Assembly (NCBI RefSeq): GCF_000744115.1
Contig: NZ_JQLG01000004.1
Coordinates: 1,178,001 to 1,242,000, forward strand
Reading direction: 5' to 3'
DNA from: Carnobacterium alterfunditum DSM 5972
Lineage (GTDB): Bacteria > Bacillota > Bacilli > Lactobacillales > Carnobacteriaceae
DNA: 64,000 nt
Shown here: positions 46,642-56,479 of the stretch, in pieces
How the letters are laid out: every line of letters begins with the position of its first letter
Position numbering within the stretch: the stretch's first letter is position 1
Translations under genes and position numbers: made by a program
The notes under the pieces: generated by a model
Told to the model about the DNA's origin: nothing
Seen by the model: the letters and a program-made list of their open reading frames with translations, nothing else
Databases searched by the model: none

Positions 46642-47417
46642 TTGCGGTTATTGCTCCTATTCTAGGTCTCTTCTTAGTTCTTAGAAGGCAATCGTTAATG
46701 GCAGATACTTTAGCCCATATTTCTTTAGCAGGAATTGCATTGGGGCTATTTTTAAATGTGAATCCAACTTTTACGACGTTGGTCGTAGTAATTATTGCGG
46801 CTGTGATCATAGAGTATTTAGGAAGTTTATATAAATCTTATTCTGAAATTTCAATTGCTATCTTGATGTCTACTGGAATGTCGTTAGCGCTTGTCTTAAT
46901 GAGTTTAAGCAGCGGTGGATCTACTACTACTATCCAACAGTATTTATTCGGGTCAATCGTGACGATCAGTCAACCACAACTTTACTTATTAGCGGCATTA
47001 TTTATAATTGTAGTAGTATTATTTTTTGTCTTTCGCAGACCGATGTATGTGTTGACTTTTGATGAAGATACGGCTTTCACAGCCGGCTTGCCAGCACGAT
47101 TGATGTCGATCCTCTTTAATGTGATTACAGGGGTCACGATTGCAGTTATCATGCCAATTGCAGGGGCCTTGCTTGTATCAGCTATTATGATTCTGCCAGC
47201 AGCTATTGCCATGCGGATAAGCAATAGTTTCAAATGGGTTATTTTTGTAGGAATCATTGTTGGTATTACAGGTATGTTTACAGGATTGACAGTTTCATAT
47301 GAATGGGGTACTCCACCAGGTGCAACGATAACCTTAATATTTATTGCCATTTTTGTGATTACAACAGTAACGATGAAAATAGTCCAACAAATGAGATATA
47401 AAAAAAGTCGATCATAA
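46587..47417 (+). CDS. adcB: Zinc ABC transporter permease
   Basis: ABC-3 family permease of 276 residues with about eight membrane helices; features include [28 protein letters not shown]-type start ([21 protein letters not shown]) and [23 protein letters not shown] 46587 follows AAAGGAGG inside adcC. A terminator follows at 47431. Confidence 0.94.
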   Translation: MEMFFYGFMQRAFQAAFLIAVIAPILGLFLVLRRQSLMADTLAHISLAGIALGLFLNVNPTFTTLVVVIIAAVIIEYLGSLYKSYSEISIAILMSTGMSLALVLMSLSSGGSTTTIQQYLFGSIVTISQPQLYLLAALFIIVVVLFFVFRRPMYVLTFDEDTAFTAGLPARLMSILFNVITGVTIAVIMPIAGALLVSAIMILPAAIAMRISNSFKWVIFVGIIVGITGMFTGLTVSYEWGTPPGATITLIFIAIFVITTVTMKIVQQMRYKKSRS

Positions 47418-47430
47418 TAAATAATCGAAT

Positions 47431-47470
47431 ATGAAAAAAGGATTGAGTTTTTGCTCGATCCTTTTTTCAT
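47431..47470 (+). terminator. Terminator after adcB
   Basis: ATGAAAAAAGGAT / ATCCTTTTTTCAT arms with a paired inner TGAG/CTCG and T-run. Confidence 0.85.
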
Positions 47471-47493
47471 TCAGTTAAAGTATAAATAAAATG

Positions 47494-47598
47494 AATACGA
47501 AGGTTCGTATTTTTTTTGATGAGAAACTGCTGATAAAAACGAACGTTTTTATCATATTATTTAAAAAGCTACCTTTTTACGTACGAAACGCGTATAAT
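47494..47598 (+). promoter_or_regulatory. purR promoter region with two PurBox-like palindromes
   Basis: AATACGAAGGTTCGTATT (47494-47511) and the perfect 22-bp palindrome GATAAAAACGA / ACGTTTTTATC around its centre (47532-47553) both contain CGAA(C/G) cores like PurBoxes. A TATAAT at 47593-47598 is the likely -10. Autoregulation of purR is inferred, as in B. subtilis. Confidence 0.5.
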
Positions 47599-47662
47599 GA
47601 TGTTTGATAGAAATAATGACCTGGCAAAATTTAAAAAATAAAACTCTAGAAAAGGTGAAATA

Positions 47663-48484
47663 ATGAAAATAAAAAGAAGTGAACGCTTGATCGACATCAC
47701 GCGCTATATGTTAGAACGACCTCATATGTTAGTACCACTTACCTATTTTGCTAACCGTTATGATTCTGCTAAATCTTCTATTAGTGAAGATTTAAGTATC
47801 GTTAAAAAAACGTTTAGAGAAAGAGGTACTGGGACGCTAGAAACCGTTCCTGGAGCAGCAGGAGGAGTGCGTTATATACCTCAAATCGCAAAAGATGAAG
47901 CTGAAGAATTTGTGAAAGAAATGTGCGAACGTTTATCAGAATCAGATCGTTTATTACCAGGTGGATATGTTTATCTATCTGACTTGTTAGGACAACCAAG
48001 TGTGCTGCGCCAAGTAGGGAAAATTATTGCAACTAAATATCTAGAACAACCGATTGACGCTGTTATGACAGTAGCGACAAAAGGTGTACCAATTGCTCAA
48101 GCAGTATCAACGTATTTGAATGTGCCCTTTGTTATTGTCCGCCGGGATTCTAAAATAACAGAAGGATCAACGGTTAGTGTCAATTATGTTTCTGGATCCT
48201 CAGATCGTGTTGAAAAAATGGAGTTATCTAAAAGAAGTTTACGTCGTGGATCTCGAGTATTGATCGTAGATGATTTCATGAAAGGCGGAGGTACCGTTAA
48301 TGGTATGAAGAGCTTGATCGAAGAATTTGAAGCAGAATTAGTTGGGATCACTGTTTTTGCAGAGTCTACGTTTAATGGTAATAGAATGGTTGATGAATAC
48401 ACTTCTCTTTTATGTGTTGATGAAGTGAATGTCCGCGAGAAAACAATACATGTACAACCCGGAAATTATTTCAATAAAAGTTGA
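47663..48484 (+). CDS. purR: Pur operon repressor PurR
   Basis: PurR of 273 residues. A winged helix at the N-terminus (RSERLIDITRYMLERPHMLVPLTYFANRYDSAKSSISEDLSIVK) precedes a phosphoribosyltransferase-like domain with the PRPP loop VLIVDDFMKGGGTVNGM (near residue 200). It represses purine genes and is released by PRPP. ATG 47663 follows AAAAGGTG. In B. subtilis purR follows ispE directly; here adcACB lies between them. Confidence 0.96.
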   Translation: MKIKRSERLIDITRYMLERPHMLVPLTYFANRYDSAKSSISEDLSIVKKTFRERGTGTLETVPGAAGGVRYIPQIAKDEAEEFVKEMCERLSESDRLLPGGYVYLSDLLGQPSVLRQVGKIIATKYLEQPIDAVMTVATKGVPIAQAVSTYLNVPFVIVRRDSKITEGSTVSVNYVSGSSDRVEKMELSKRSLRRGSRVLIVDDFMKGGGTVNGMKSLIEEFEAELVGITVFAESTFNGNRMVDEYTSLLCVDEVNVREKTIHVQPGNYFNKS

Positions 48485-48849
48485 TTTGTCAAATTAGGCT
48501 AAATCAAATAGCTTCATCCATGTGACTTGAAAAGCTTCTCGATAATAGTATCAGGTGTCCATCTTTATTGTTATAGATACTTATCAATTTTAGTGATTAA
48601 GGTATTCTGGCGTTAATAAACCTCTAACATCACTAGTTCATCCGTATTAATATGAGTGTACAACGAAAGATTTTTCTCTTTTTTCAGCATAAGTTTATGC
48701 TTAAGGTATAAAAAAATAGAAAATCGTACTAGTATATTAAACTGGGATAAGCTGCAAATAGTTAGTTGGAATATAATCATGAAGGATATAGAATTAAAAA
48801 TGATATAATAAGGGTGTAATCATTAACTTATTATGAATGGAGTGATTCT
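48485..48849. other. Intergenic region, nothing recognised
   Basis: 365 bp after purR without a gene or clear terminator. A stretch near its start (CAAATTAGGCTAAATCAAATAG) is only weakly symmetric. The B. subtilis neighbours ridA and spoVG are absent. Confidence 0.5.
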
Positions 48850-49359
48850 ATGAGTAAATATGAAACACCAGATTATGATGTATTGATGAAAGAAGAGGAA
48901 TTTGAGATAAGAAAATATGTTGATTTTTTTATCGTCGAATATGAAAATACAAATGATCCGGAAATTAGAAATGGATTTGGCTCGTTATTCAAGTATATAT
49001 CTAGTGACAATAAAGAAAACGAAAAAATTTCAATGACGATACCGGTTATTCAAGAAGAAACTGAAGAAAAAAAGAAAATGGCATTTGTTGTTCCAGAAAA
49101 GTATAGTAACCAAATACCAGAGCCGAACAACCCAAATCTAAAAGTGAAAAAGTTCGATGAAGGTTTATTCGGATCAATACAGTATTCAGGTTTTTCTAAT
49201 GAATCAAAAGAATTGAAAATGAAGAAAAAATTAGAAGCATGGATACTGGAAAAGGGTTATGAAAGGCAATCAAATTATATGTTAGCTTCTTACAACGCAC
49301 CTCTTGTGCCGCCTATGTTTAGAAGAAATGAAATATGGGCTAGAATTAGTAAAGTTTAA
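48850..49359 (+). CDS. SOUL heme-binding family protein
   Basis: Protein of 169 residues of the SOUL/HBP family. Markers: YETPDYDVLMKEEEFEIRKYVDFFIVEY, FGSLFKYISSDNKENEKISMTIPVI, and the C-terminal YNAPLVPPMFRRNEIWARI. No signal peptide. Members bind heme or tetrapyrroles weakly; the role in Firmicutes is unknown. ATG 48850 follows GGAGTG. Stands alone. Confidence 0.88.
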   Translation: MSKYETPDYDVLMKEEEFEIRKYVDFFIVEYENTNDPEIRNGFGSLFKYISSDNKENEKISMTIPVIQEETEEKKKMAFVVPEKYSNQIPEPNNPNLKVKKFDEGLFGSIQYSGFSNESKELKMKKKLEAWILEKGYERQSNYMLASYNAPLVPPMFRRNEIWARISKV

Positions 49360-49563
49360 GCTGGAAAATGAGTTTATAATAATCGACTTATTAAAAAAGC
49401 TATGCTTGTTGAACTGCGTCTGTTCAAATGAAGAAGTTAATAAATAAAAATTATTATTTAGCAATAAATGTGATCAATGGTTAATCTAATAGGTTGATAC
49501 AGGTCCGATAATGAAGTGCACGATATAAAACATGAACAGAATAAGATGAATATGAGGGATAAA

Positions 49564-50304
49564 ATGAGAAATATTAAAATGACGATTGAATATGATGGCG
49601 GCAGATATTTAGGCTGGCAAAGACTTAGTGATTCAGATAAAACGATTCAAGGAAAAATAGAAAATGTTTTATCAGCAATGACAGGAGATAAAATTGAAAT
49701 AATCGGATCCGGACGTACGGATGCAGGAGCTCATGCTAATGGACAGGTAGCCAATTTTAAAACAATAGCTACCATGGAATTTCCAGCGATGTTAGACCAT
49801 CTAAACCGTTATCTTCCACGTGATATTATCGTGAAGAAACTTGAGGAAGTACCAGAAAGATTCCATGCTAGGTATAATGCTAATGGAAAAAAATACAGCT
49901 ACTATGTCTGGAATAATCCTGTACCCTCTGTATTTGAGCGCAATTTCAGTTATGATTACCCTGGAGAACTTGATATTGCTAAAATGAACGAGGCTTGCAA
50001 CAAGCTTGTTGGAAAACATGACTTTATCGGTTTCTCTTCTCTAAAGAAATCAAAAAAATCGACAGTTAGGACTATCGATGAAATCAAGATCCAAAAAGAA
50101 GGCGATCTGTTACACTTTACGTTTACCGGAGAAGGATTCTTATACAAAATGATTAGAATTATTATGGGAACGATTATAGAAATTGGATTGGGTATGACGG
50201 AACCGGAGGCTATTGACGCCATCTTTAAGAGCGGGATCAGAAGTGATGCCGGTATGACTGTGCCTTCTCAAGGACTATTTTTAGATGAAGTTTATTACGA
50301 TTGA
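49564..50304 (+). CDS. truA: tRNA pseudouridine synthase A
   Basis: TruA of 246 residues forms pseudouridine at positions 38-40 of tRNA anticodon stems. Catalytic aspartate in GSGRTDAGAHANGQV; IEYDGGRYLGWQ and FTFTGEGFLYKMIRIIMG are conserved. ATG 49564 gives family length, with GAGGGA just upstream; the open frame reaches back to GTG 49516. It is separate from the usual ecfT-truA-rplM cluster. Confidence 0.94.
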   Translation: MRNIKMTIEYDGGRYLGWQRLSDSDKTIQGKIENVLSAMTGDKIEIIGSGRTDAGAHANGQVANFKTIATMEFPAMLDHLNRYLPRDIIVKKLEEVPERFHARYNANGKKYSYYVWNNPVPSVFERNFSYDYPGELDIAKMNEACNKLVGKHDFIGFSSLKKSKKSTVRTIDEIKIQKEGDLLHFTFTGEGFLYKMIRIIMGTIIEIGLGMTEPEAIDAIFKSGIRSDAGMTVPSQGLFLDEVYYD

Positions 50305-50625
50305 CAAGATTGAATGATACCTTTAGATGTTTTCAGCCTAAAGTACGTTTGAATGGATCACGAATGACTTTTTAGTTATCTAATTTATTTTTATGATCTG
50401 CTAAAAAAATAGTAAGGGCATTAGTAATTTAGTTACTTTTGTCCTTATTTTATTTTCCCATTGATACCAGAGGGAAAAACAGAGGATCTATATTGTATCT
50501 TGAAAATTCACGGTGTATAAGCTATTATACAATAGGAGACTTAGTAGTAAAAAGCCTTTAATTAAATTAAAAAAATCAAGTAATTAAACATTTAAAAGTA
50601 ACTAAATTAGATAGGGGTTTATGTA
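50305..50625. other. Intergenic region truA-glmU
   Basis: A long imperfect hairpin, AATAGTAAGGG ... GTCCTTATTTTATTTT (about 50409-50456), probably terminates truA. The remainder is the glmU leader, without a recognised riboswitch. Confidence 0.55.
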
Positions 50626-51993
50626 ATGTTACAACGTTATGCAGTTATATTAGCAGCAGGACAAGGTTCAAGAATGAAATCTAAGTTATATAAAGTATTG
50701 CATCCAGTTGCAGGAAAACCTATGGTTGGTCATGTAGTTAGTCAAGTCGAAGCTGTGGGTGCAGATAAGATCGTAACGATTGTTGGAGTTGGCGCTGAAA
50801 AAGTAAAGGATTACCTTGGAACGCGTTCTGAATACGCGGTTCAGTTTGAACAGTTAGGGACAGGACATGCTGTTATCCAAGCTGAAGAACTTTTAAAAGA
50901 TAAAGAAGGAACGACATTGGTTATTTGTGGGGATACGCCACTTTTAACAGCCGAAACATTAAGCCATTTATTTGATAATCATCAAGAACAAGGGGCAAAA
51001 GCAACTATTCTAACAGCACATGCTGAAAATCCTACTGGTTATGGTCGAGTGATTCGGAATGAATTAGGAAATGTTGAAAAAATAGTTGAACAAAAAGATG
51101 CTAGCTCAGAAGAATTACAAGTTCAAGAAATCAATACAGGAACGTATTGCTTTGACAATCAATTATTGTTTGAAGCACTTAAACAAGTTGGAAATGATAA
51201 TGTTCAAGGTGAATATTATTTGCCAGATGTGATTGAAATATTAAAAAAACAAGAATACGTCGTTTCAGCTTATAAAATGGACTATGAGGAAGAAGCGTTG
51301 GGTGTTAATGACCGCATTGCTCTAGCCGAAGCAGCTAAATTAATGAGACGTCGAATCAATAAAAAACATATGCAAAATGGTGTTACCTTTGTTGATCCAG
51401 CTACAACTTATATTGACAGTGAGGTTGAAATTGGTTCAGATACAATTATTGAAGCTGGAGTGATCCTTAAAGGCAAGACCGTTATTGGAGAGGATTGCCT
51501 TATTGGGTCAAATTCCGAAATTTCAAATAGTGAAATTGGGAATCAAGTTCAAGTGAAAAGTTCTACTATTGTAGATTCTAAGATGTCAGATAATAGCAAT
51601 ATTGGACCATATAGTCATCTGCGACCAAATAGTACGATTGGAAATTCTGTCCACATCGGAAATTTTGTTGAGATCAAAAATGCAATCATTGCTAAAGATA
51701 CTAAAGTAGGGCATTTAACTTATATTGGAGATGCTGATTTAGGGGAAAATATTAATGTCGGATGTGGCACTGTTTTTGTTAATTATGATGGAAAACATAA
51801 ACACCGCACAACTATTGGCGATAATGTATTTATAGGGTGCAATGCTAACTTAGTTGCGCCAGTTAAAATTGAAACAAATGTTTACATTGCTGCAGGTTCC
51901 ACTATTACTAAAGATGTATCTGCTGAGTCGCTTGCTATCGCAAGAGCTCGTCAAGAGAATAAACCGAATTACTTTGACAAGTTGCCACATTAA
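50626..51993 (+). CDS. glmU: Bifunctional UDP-GlcNAc pyrophosphorylase/acetyltransferase
   Basis: GlmU of 455 residues makes UDP-N-acetylglucosamine for wall precursors. N-terminal uridyltransferase with [26 protein letters not shown]-terminal left-handed beta helix with hexapeptide repeats from about residue 255 ([24 protein letters not shown]) and the acetyl-CoA site near [11 protein letters not shown]-like end ([11 protein letters not shown]). ATG 50626 follows ATAGGGG. It is 103 bp before prs, as in Bacillus. Confidence 0.97.
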   Translation: MLQRYAVILAAGQGSRMKSKLYKVLHPVAGKPMVGHVVSQVEAVGADKIVTIVGVGAEKVKDYLGTRSEYAVQFEQLGTGHAVIQAEELLKDKEGTTLVICGDTPLLTAETLSHLFDNHQEQGAKATILTAHAENPTGYGRVIRNELGNVEKIVEQKDASSEELQVQEINTGTYCFDNQLLFEALKQVGNDNVQGEYYLPDVIEILKKQEYVVSAYKMDYEEEALGVNDRIALAEAAKLMRRRINKKHMQNGVTFVDPATTYIDSEVEIGSDTIIEAGVILKGKTVIGEDCLIGSNSEISNSEIGNQVQVKSSTIVDSKMSDNSNIGPYSHLRPNSTIGNSVHIGNFVEIKNAIIAKDTKVGHLTYIGDADLGENINVGCGTVFVNYDGKHKHRTTIGDNVFIGCNANLVAPVKIETNVYIAAGSTITKDVSAESLAIARARQENKPNYFDKLPH

Positions 51994-52096
51994 AAATTAA
52001 CTATAAATTACTAAATTGCTTGATTTTCAGTGAAAAATTAACTATTATTGATGGGTATGAAGCAAACAAGTTGCAAATAAAAAAGTGGAGGTAACT

Positions 52097-53086
52097 ATGT
52101 CAGAACAGTATTTTGATTCTAAGTTAAAGATTTTTGCGTTAAACTCAAATAGGCCATTAGCAGAAAAAATTGCTGAATCAGTAGGAGTAGAATTAGGGAA
52201 ACTATCTGTGGATCAATTCAGCGATGGAGAAATTAGAATCAATATTGAAGAAAGCATTCGTGGATCACATGTCTATATTATTCAGTCAACATCAAGTCCC
52301 GTAAATGATAACATAATGGAATTGTTGATTATGATAGATGCTTTAAAACGTGCAAGTGCATTAACAATTAATATTGTTATGCCTTATTATGGCTATGCAA
52401 GACAAGACCGTAAAGCTCGTTCTAGAGAACCTATTACTGCAAAACTCGTTGCTAATATGATTACTGCTGCTGGAGCAGACCGTATGCTGACTTTAGACTT
52501 ACATGCTGCTCAGATTCAAGGGTTTTTCGATATGCCTGTCGACCATTTGGTAGGTGCTCCTCTTTTAGCAAATTATTTCTTAACGCAAGGAATTGTTACT
52601 GAAGGAGATGACGTAGTTGTTGTTTCGCCAGATCACGGAGGAGTGACCCGTGCCCGTAAATTATCTGAATTCTTAAAATCATCAATTGCTATTATTGACA
52701 AACGTCGTCCTAAAGCAAATGTAGCCGAAGTTATGAATATTATTGGAAACGTAAAAGGAAAAAAATGTATTTTGATTGACGATATGATTGATACTGCAGG
52801 AACGATTACATTAGCCGCTCAAGCTCTTTCTGAAGCAGGAGCTACTGAGGTTTATGCATGCTGTACACATCCTGTCTTATCAGGTCCAGCTATCGATAGA
52901 ATTCAAAATTCAGTAATCAAACAATTGATTGTTACAGATTCAATTTATCTTCCTGAAGATAAAAAAATCGACAAAATTGTTGAAGTAAGTATTAGTAATT
53001 TAATGGGTAATGCGATTACGCGTATCCATGAAAACAGATCAGTTAGTCCATTATTTGAAAAAAAATATACGGATGTAATAAAATAA
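52097..53086 (+). CDS. prs: Ribose-phosphate pyrophosphokinase
   Basis: PRPP synthase of 329 residues. [42 protein letters not shown], the catalytic loop region [18 protein letters not shown] and the PRPP-binding [14 protein letters not shown] are all present. Class I enzyme, allosteric by family. ATG 52097 follows GTGGAGG. The partner of glmU in a conserved pair; a terminator follows. Confidence 0.97.
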   Translation: MSEQYFDSKLKIFALNSNRPLAEKIAESVGVELGKLSVDQFSDGEIRINIEESIRGSHVYIIQSTSSPVNDNIMELLIMIDALKRASALTINIVMPYYGYARQDRKARSREPITAKLVANMITAAGADRMLTLDLHAAQIQGFFDMPVDHLVGAPLLANYFLTQGIVTEGDDVVVVSPDHGGVTRARKLSEFLKSSIAIIDKRRPKANVAEVMNIIGNVKGKKCILIDDMIDTAGTITLAAQALSEAGATEVYACCTHPVLSGPAIDRIQNSVIKQLIVTDSIYLPEDKKIDKIVEVSISNLMGNAITRIHENRSVSPLFEKKYTDVIK

Positions 53087-53108
53087 TTAAATTTATTTCA
53101 TAATTAAA

Positions 53109-53151
53109 TAAATGTAATAAGAAAAAGATGGATTTTCTTATTGCATTTTTT
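53109..53151 (+). terminator. Terminator after prs
   Basis: AATAAGAAAA / TTTTCTTATT stem extended by ATG/CAT, then seven T residues. Confidence 0.85.
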
Positions 53152-53264
53152 TGTTGTGCCAAATCAGCGACACGAATGATCATCTTGCTGTCTAAAACAA
53201 AGATTGTTATACTTAAAGCATTAGCTTACTAGTAGGGAAATGGGAGAAATGGAGTCAATTGATA

Positions 53265-53696
53265 ATGAAAAAATTTAAAAATCAATTAGAATTGGTACGC
53301 CCTTTTGACGGTGTTATTGTTATTTTATTATTGTTGGGGTCGTTTATACCGCTTATTATTTTTAGTCAAACGACTAAAGATATAGGTGAAAATAGTACGA
53401 TTTATGCTGTGGTAATGATCGATGGTGAAACCGTTAAAGAGATAGAGCTATCAGAAAATACACCTAATGAAACCTTTACTTTTTATCCAGCAGATGAGCA
53501 ATACAATATTATTGAAGTTGATGGAACAAAAATCCGTAACAAAGAAGACAATAGCCCAGATCAAATAGCTGTAAAAACAGGTTGGATCAGTAAGCCTGGT
53601 GAAACGGCTATTTGTTTACCGCATAAATTAATTATTGAAGTTAAAGTAACAGATTCTTCAAATGCACCGGATGATAACGTGATTCTTCCGCTTTAA
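53265..53696 (+). CDS. NusG domain II-containing protein
   Basis: Membrane-anchored protein of 143 residues: one N-terminal helix (about 16-34, GVIVILLLLGSFIPLIIFS) and an extracellular NusG domain II-like fold with YAVVMIDGETVKEIELSE, YNIIEVDGTKIRNKEDNSPDQIAVKTGWISKPGETAICLPHKLIIEV. Function unknown; often found next to FMN-binding/Rnf-related genes, not seen here. ATG 53265 has GGAG ten bases upstream. A strong terminator follows. Confidence 0.85.
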   Translation: MKKFKNQLELVRPFDGVIVILLLLGSFIPLIIFSQTTKDIGENSTIYAVVMIDGETVKEIELSENTPNETFTFYPADEQYNIIEVDGTKIRNKEDNSPDQIAVKTGWISKPGETAICLPHKLIIEVKVTDSSNAPDDNVILPL

Positions 53697-53701
53697 AAGT
53701 G

Positions 53702-53746
53702 AAAACAGTTCAACTGAATGGCTAAAATTCAGTTGAACTGTTTTTT
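53702..53746 (+). terminator. Terminator after NusG-II gene
   Basis: Perfect 18-bp stem AAAACAGTTCAACTGAAT / ATTCAGTTGAACTGTTTT, loop of seven, T-run. Confidence 0.93.
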
Positions 53747-54125
53747 ATAATACCCTCAATGTGGTAGGATAAACGCCCTAAGAACAAAATTGTTTTTATT
53801 GTTGCATTGATTATTTTCCCGAGCTAGCTGTGGGATGGAAGAGCTGATCTTATGTACAAGAGCATCCAATGAAAAAGTGGAGCATGGAATGAGCGCCATT
53901 TATCCGTATAGCGGTTACCTATTAAAGAACAAGAGCGAAAAAGTGCCGCTTTTACTTTAAGAATACTGGGTCTATAATTTTTTGTGTTAGTAGATTCGTT
54001 TGATCCCTTTTTTAGGTTTCAGGCTTCCATGGCCCTCCACAAGCAAATCTGTTATGTCAGAAGAGATTTTTTAAAAACAGCACCATTTGTTAAACAATCA
54101 GGATATTTCAATATAGGAGTGTAAC

Positions 54126-54162
54126 ACAAAAAAATCTCACTCTTCCGTAGAAAAGTGAGATT
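54126..54162 (-). terminator. Terminator after ldh
   Basis: AATCTCAC / GTGAGATT stem with T-run on the minus strand. Confidence 0.85.
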
Positions 54163-54193
54163 GAAGTTAGCTGTTATCTCTGATTTTTTGTTA

Positions 54194-55168
54194 TCAGATT
54201 TCTTTTTCTAGAGCTGCAAAAGCATCAGCTGTAACTTTTTTTAATGTAGCGGCAGATAAATTCATTTTATCCATTTCAGAATCGTTTAAAGGAATCTCGA
54301 TGACATTTTGAATACCTTGTCGATTGATGATCGCTGGAGCACCAATGAACACATCATGTTGTCCGTATTGACCATCCAAGTAAACTGAAAGAGGCAATAC
54401 AGCATTTTCGTCATTGAAAATAGCTTTTGTAATACGAGCAAGTGATACCGCGATACCGTAGAAAGTAGCTCCCTTTTTTTGAATAATGTTGTAGGCAGAA
54501 TCTCTTACGCTAAAGAATACATCTACAAGGGCTTGTTCATCAGTATCTGGGTTATCTTTGATCCATTCATTAATAGTTAGTCCGGCAATGTTTGCATGAG
54601 ACCATACTGGGAATTCTGTGTCGCCATGTTCACCTAGAATATAACTATGAACGTTACGAGTATCAACGCCAGTTAGCTCAGCAATAGCTTGACGGAAGCG
54701 GGCAGTATCTAAAGTAGTACCAGATCCGATAACACGGTTCTTAGGAAGTCCAGAAAATTTCCAAGTTGCATAAGTTAGAATATCTACAGGGTTGGATGCT
54801 ACTAAGAAAATACCATCGAATCCACTTTCCATAACTTGACCAATAAGACTTTTAAAAATTCTTAAATTCTTTTGTACTAAGTCTAAACGAGTTTCACCAG
54901 GTTTTTGAGCAGCTCCAGCAGTGATTACGACGATATCTGCATCATGGCAATCGGCATATGTTGCTGAATAGATTTTTTTAGGAGAGGTAAAGGCTAAAGC
55001 GTCAGATAGATCAATAGCATCACCTTCAGTTTTATCTGTATTGATGTCGATGATTCCTAGTTCTTGAGCGATACCTTGTGTCACTAGAGTAAAAGCATAA
55101 CTAGATCCAACAGCTCCATCTCCGATTAAAATTACTTTTTGGTGATCTTTTACTTCATGTTTAGTCAT
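54194..55168 (-). CDS. ldh: L-lactate dehydrogenase
   Basis: Reduces pyruvate to L-lactate with NADH, restoring NAD+ in fermentation. 324 residues. NAD loop [12 protein letters not shown] (near residue 14), arginine loop [14 protein letters not shown], and the active-site [14 protein letters not shown] with the catalytic histidine identify LDH rather than malate dehydrogenase. ATG 55168 follows AAAGGGAG; the open frame extends further upstream over the promoter. Confidence 0.97.
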   Translation of the reverse strand: MTKHEVKDHQKVILIGDGAVGSSYAFTLVTQGIAQELGIIDINTDKTEGDAIDLSDALAFTSPKKIYSATYADCHDADIVVITAGAAQKPGETRLDLVQKNLRIFKSLIGQVMESGFDGIFLVASNPVDILTYATWKFSGLPKNRVIGSGTTLDTARFRQAIAELTGVDTRNVHSYILGEHGDTEFPVWSHANIAGLTINEWIKDNPDTDEQALVDVFFSVRDSAYNIIQKKGATFYGIAVSLARITKAIFNDENAVLPLSVYLDGQYGQHDVFIGAPAIINRQGIQNVIEIPLNDSEMDKMNLSAATLKKVTADAFAALEKEI

Positions 55169-55778
55169 ATTACAACAAACTCCCTTTATAAATAAGATTA
55201 TTAACAAAGATAGTGTAGCACTTAACAAACTTTTTGTAAATTGAAATTTTTGAAAATGCAAAAGGTTTTAAAACTGTTGAAACGGCACTTTCAAACATAA
55301 ACAACCTATGTGAATTGAAATTCTAAATATCTGAAAAAGATTTCAAGCATTTTTGAAATGTAATAAGAGAGGATATCCGGCCGAATCCAATAAAATAGTT
55401 GAAATGTAATACTTATCCTGTTGCTTATATCATACGACTAAACTAAATTATTTCAAAACAAAAAGATTAGGTTTCTGGATGGATCAAGTACGCTGAAAAT
55501 CAGCATCTACATAGGGTGCTCTAAATTTGAAGTTCATGAGTTCAGTTAAGAAAAATTGTTTAGGGATTGAGCTCCTTTAACAGTTCGTGCAAAAGCCTTT
55601 TGAATAAGAAGTAATGATACTGGAATAGGCCTAAGTTTAAAGAAAAAACAACTAAATTGTGTTATACTATAAATAATTGTTACTGGACGAAAAAAATCGT
55701 GCGGCATTTTTTTGCGTGCAATATGGTTAAGTTAGTTGGAAAATAGATGCGAAACAATTAATTGGAGTGTACCGAATA
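55169..55778. other. Intergenic region ldh-pth (divergent)
   Basis: About 600 bp with the ldh promoter at its left end and a TATACT (55663-55668) before pth. A partial inverted repeat TCGTGCGGCA / TTGCGTGCAA (about 55698-55722) precedes pth. No gene is visible. Confidence 0.5.
55212..55240 (-). promoter_or_regulatory. ldh promoter
   Basis: On the minus strand TTTACA (55240-55235), 17 bases, TACACT (55217-55212), 44 bp before the ldh start. Confidence 0.65.
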
Positions 55779-56354
55779 ATGAAAATGATCGTTGGCTTAG
55801 GAAATCCTGGCTCAAAATATAAAAATACGAAACATAATATTGGTTTTATTACAGTAGATGAATTTGCTGCTCAACATAAAATGGAATTCAATAAGGTGAA
55901 ATTTGAAGCTATATATGCAGAAGCATTTATCGGAAGTGAAAAAGTTCTTTTAGTAAAACCACAAACGTTTATGAATGATTCAGGGAGAGCTGTAAGGCCG
56001 TTAATGGATTATTTTAATGTGGAAATAGAAGATTTAATAGTGGTTTATGATGACTTAGATTTACCTGTCGGGAAACTTCGCTTTCGTCAAAAAGGCAGTG
56101 CAGGTGGCCATAATGGTATTAGGAGTATGATCGACCATTTAGCTACAGCAGATTTTAATCGTATTCGAATTGGGATCGATCGCCCTTTAGGAAAACAAAC
56201 AGTCGTGCAGCATGTCTTGAGCGGTTTTCCTAAAGATCAGCATGAGGAATTGTTGATAGCAATAAAAGATGGCGTAGCAGCTTTAGATTATTGGATAGAA
56301 GGACATTCGTTTTCAGACGTCATGAATCAATTCAATAAAAAAAAGAATGTGTAA
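55779..56354 (+). CDS. pth: Peptidyl-tRNA hydrolase
   Basis: Pth of 191 residues releases tRNA from stalled peptidyl-tRNA. MKMIVGLGNPGSKYKNTKHNIGF with the catalytic histidine H20, KPQTFMNDSG, and VVYDDLDLPVGKLRFRQKGSAGGHNGIRSM are family motifs. ATG 55779 was chosen by family start; GTG 55767 is also open. It precedes mfd as in B. subtilis. Confidence 0.97.
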   Translation: MKMIVGLGNPGSKYKNTKHNIGFITVDEFAAQHKMEFNKVKFEAIYAEAFIGSEKVLLVKPQTFMNDSGRAVRPLMDYFNVEIEDLIVVYDDLDLPVGKLRFRQKGSAGGHNGIRSMIDHLATADFNRIRIGIDRPLGKQTVVQHVLSGFPKDQHEELLIAIKDGVAALDYWIEGHSFSDVMNQFNKKKNV

Positions 56355-56479
56355 GATGTTTGATAAAGTAGAAATTAAAAATTTGAGAAGCAGTGGAGCC
56401 CAGAAAATTCTGAGCTTCTTTTGTTCATTACAACAATCTATTTGCCAACAAAAAATGGATTGAAGAAGGAGTTCTTACG

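Larger units (their letters stand above)
53697..54193. other. Intergenic region with two terminators
   Basis: Between convergent genes. Apart from the two terminators, about 370 bp (53750-54125) hold no convincing gene; short frames here lack ribosome binding sites. It could be decayed sequence. Confidence 0.5.

Noticed and set aside
53750-54125. Short coding frames between the NusG-II gene and ldh
   Set aside because: No frame has a plausible start site and composition; no family pattern was recognised.
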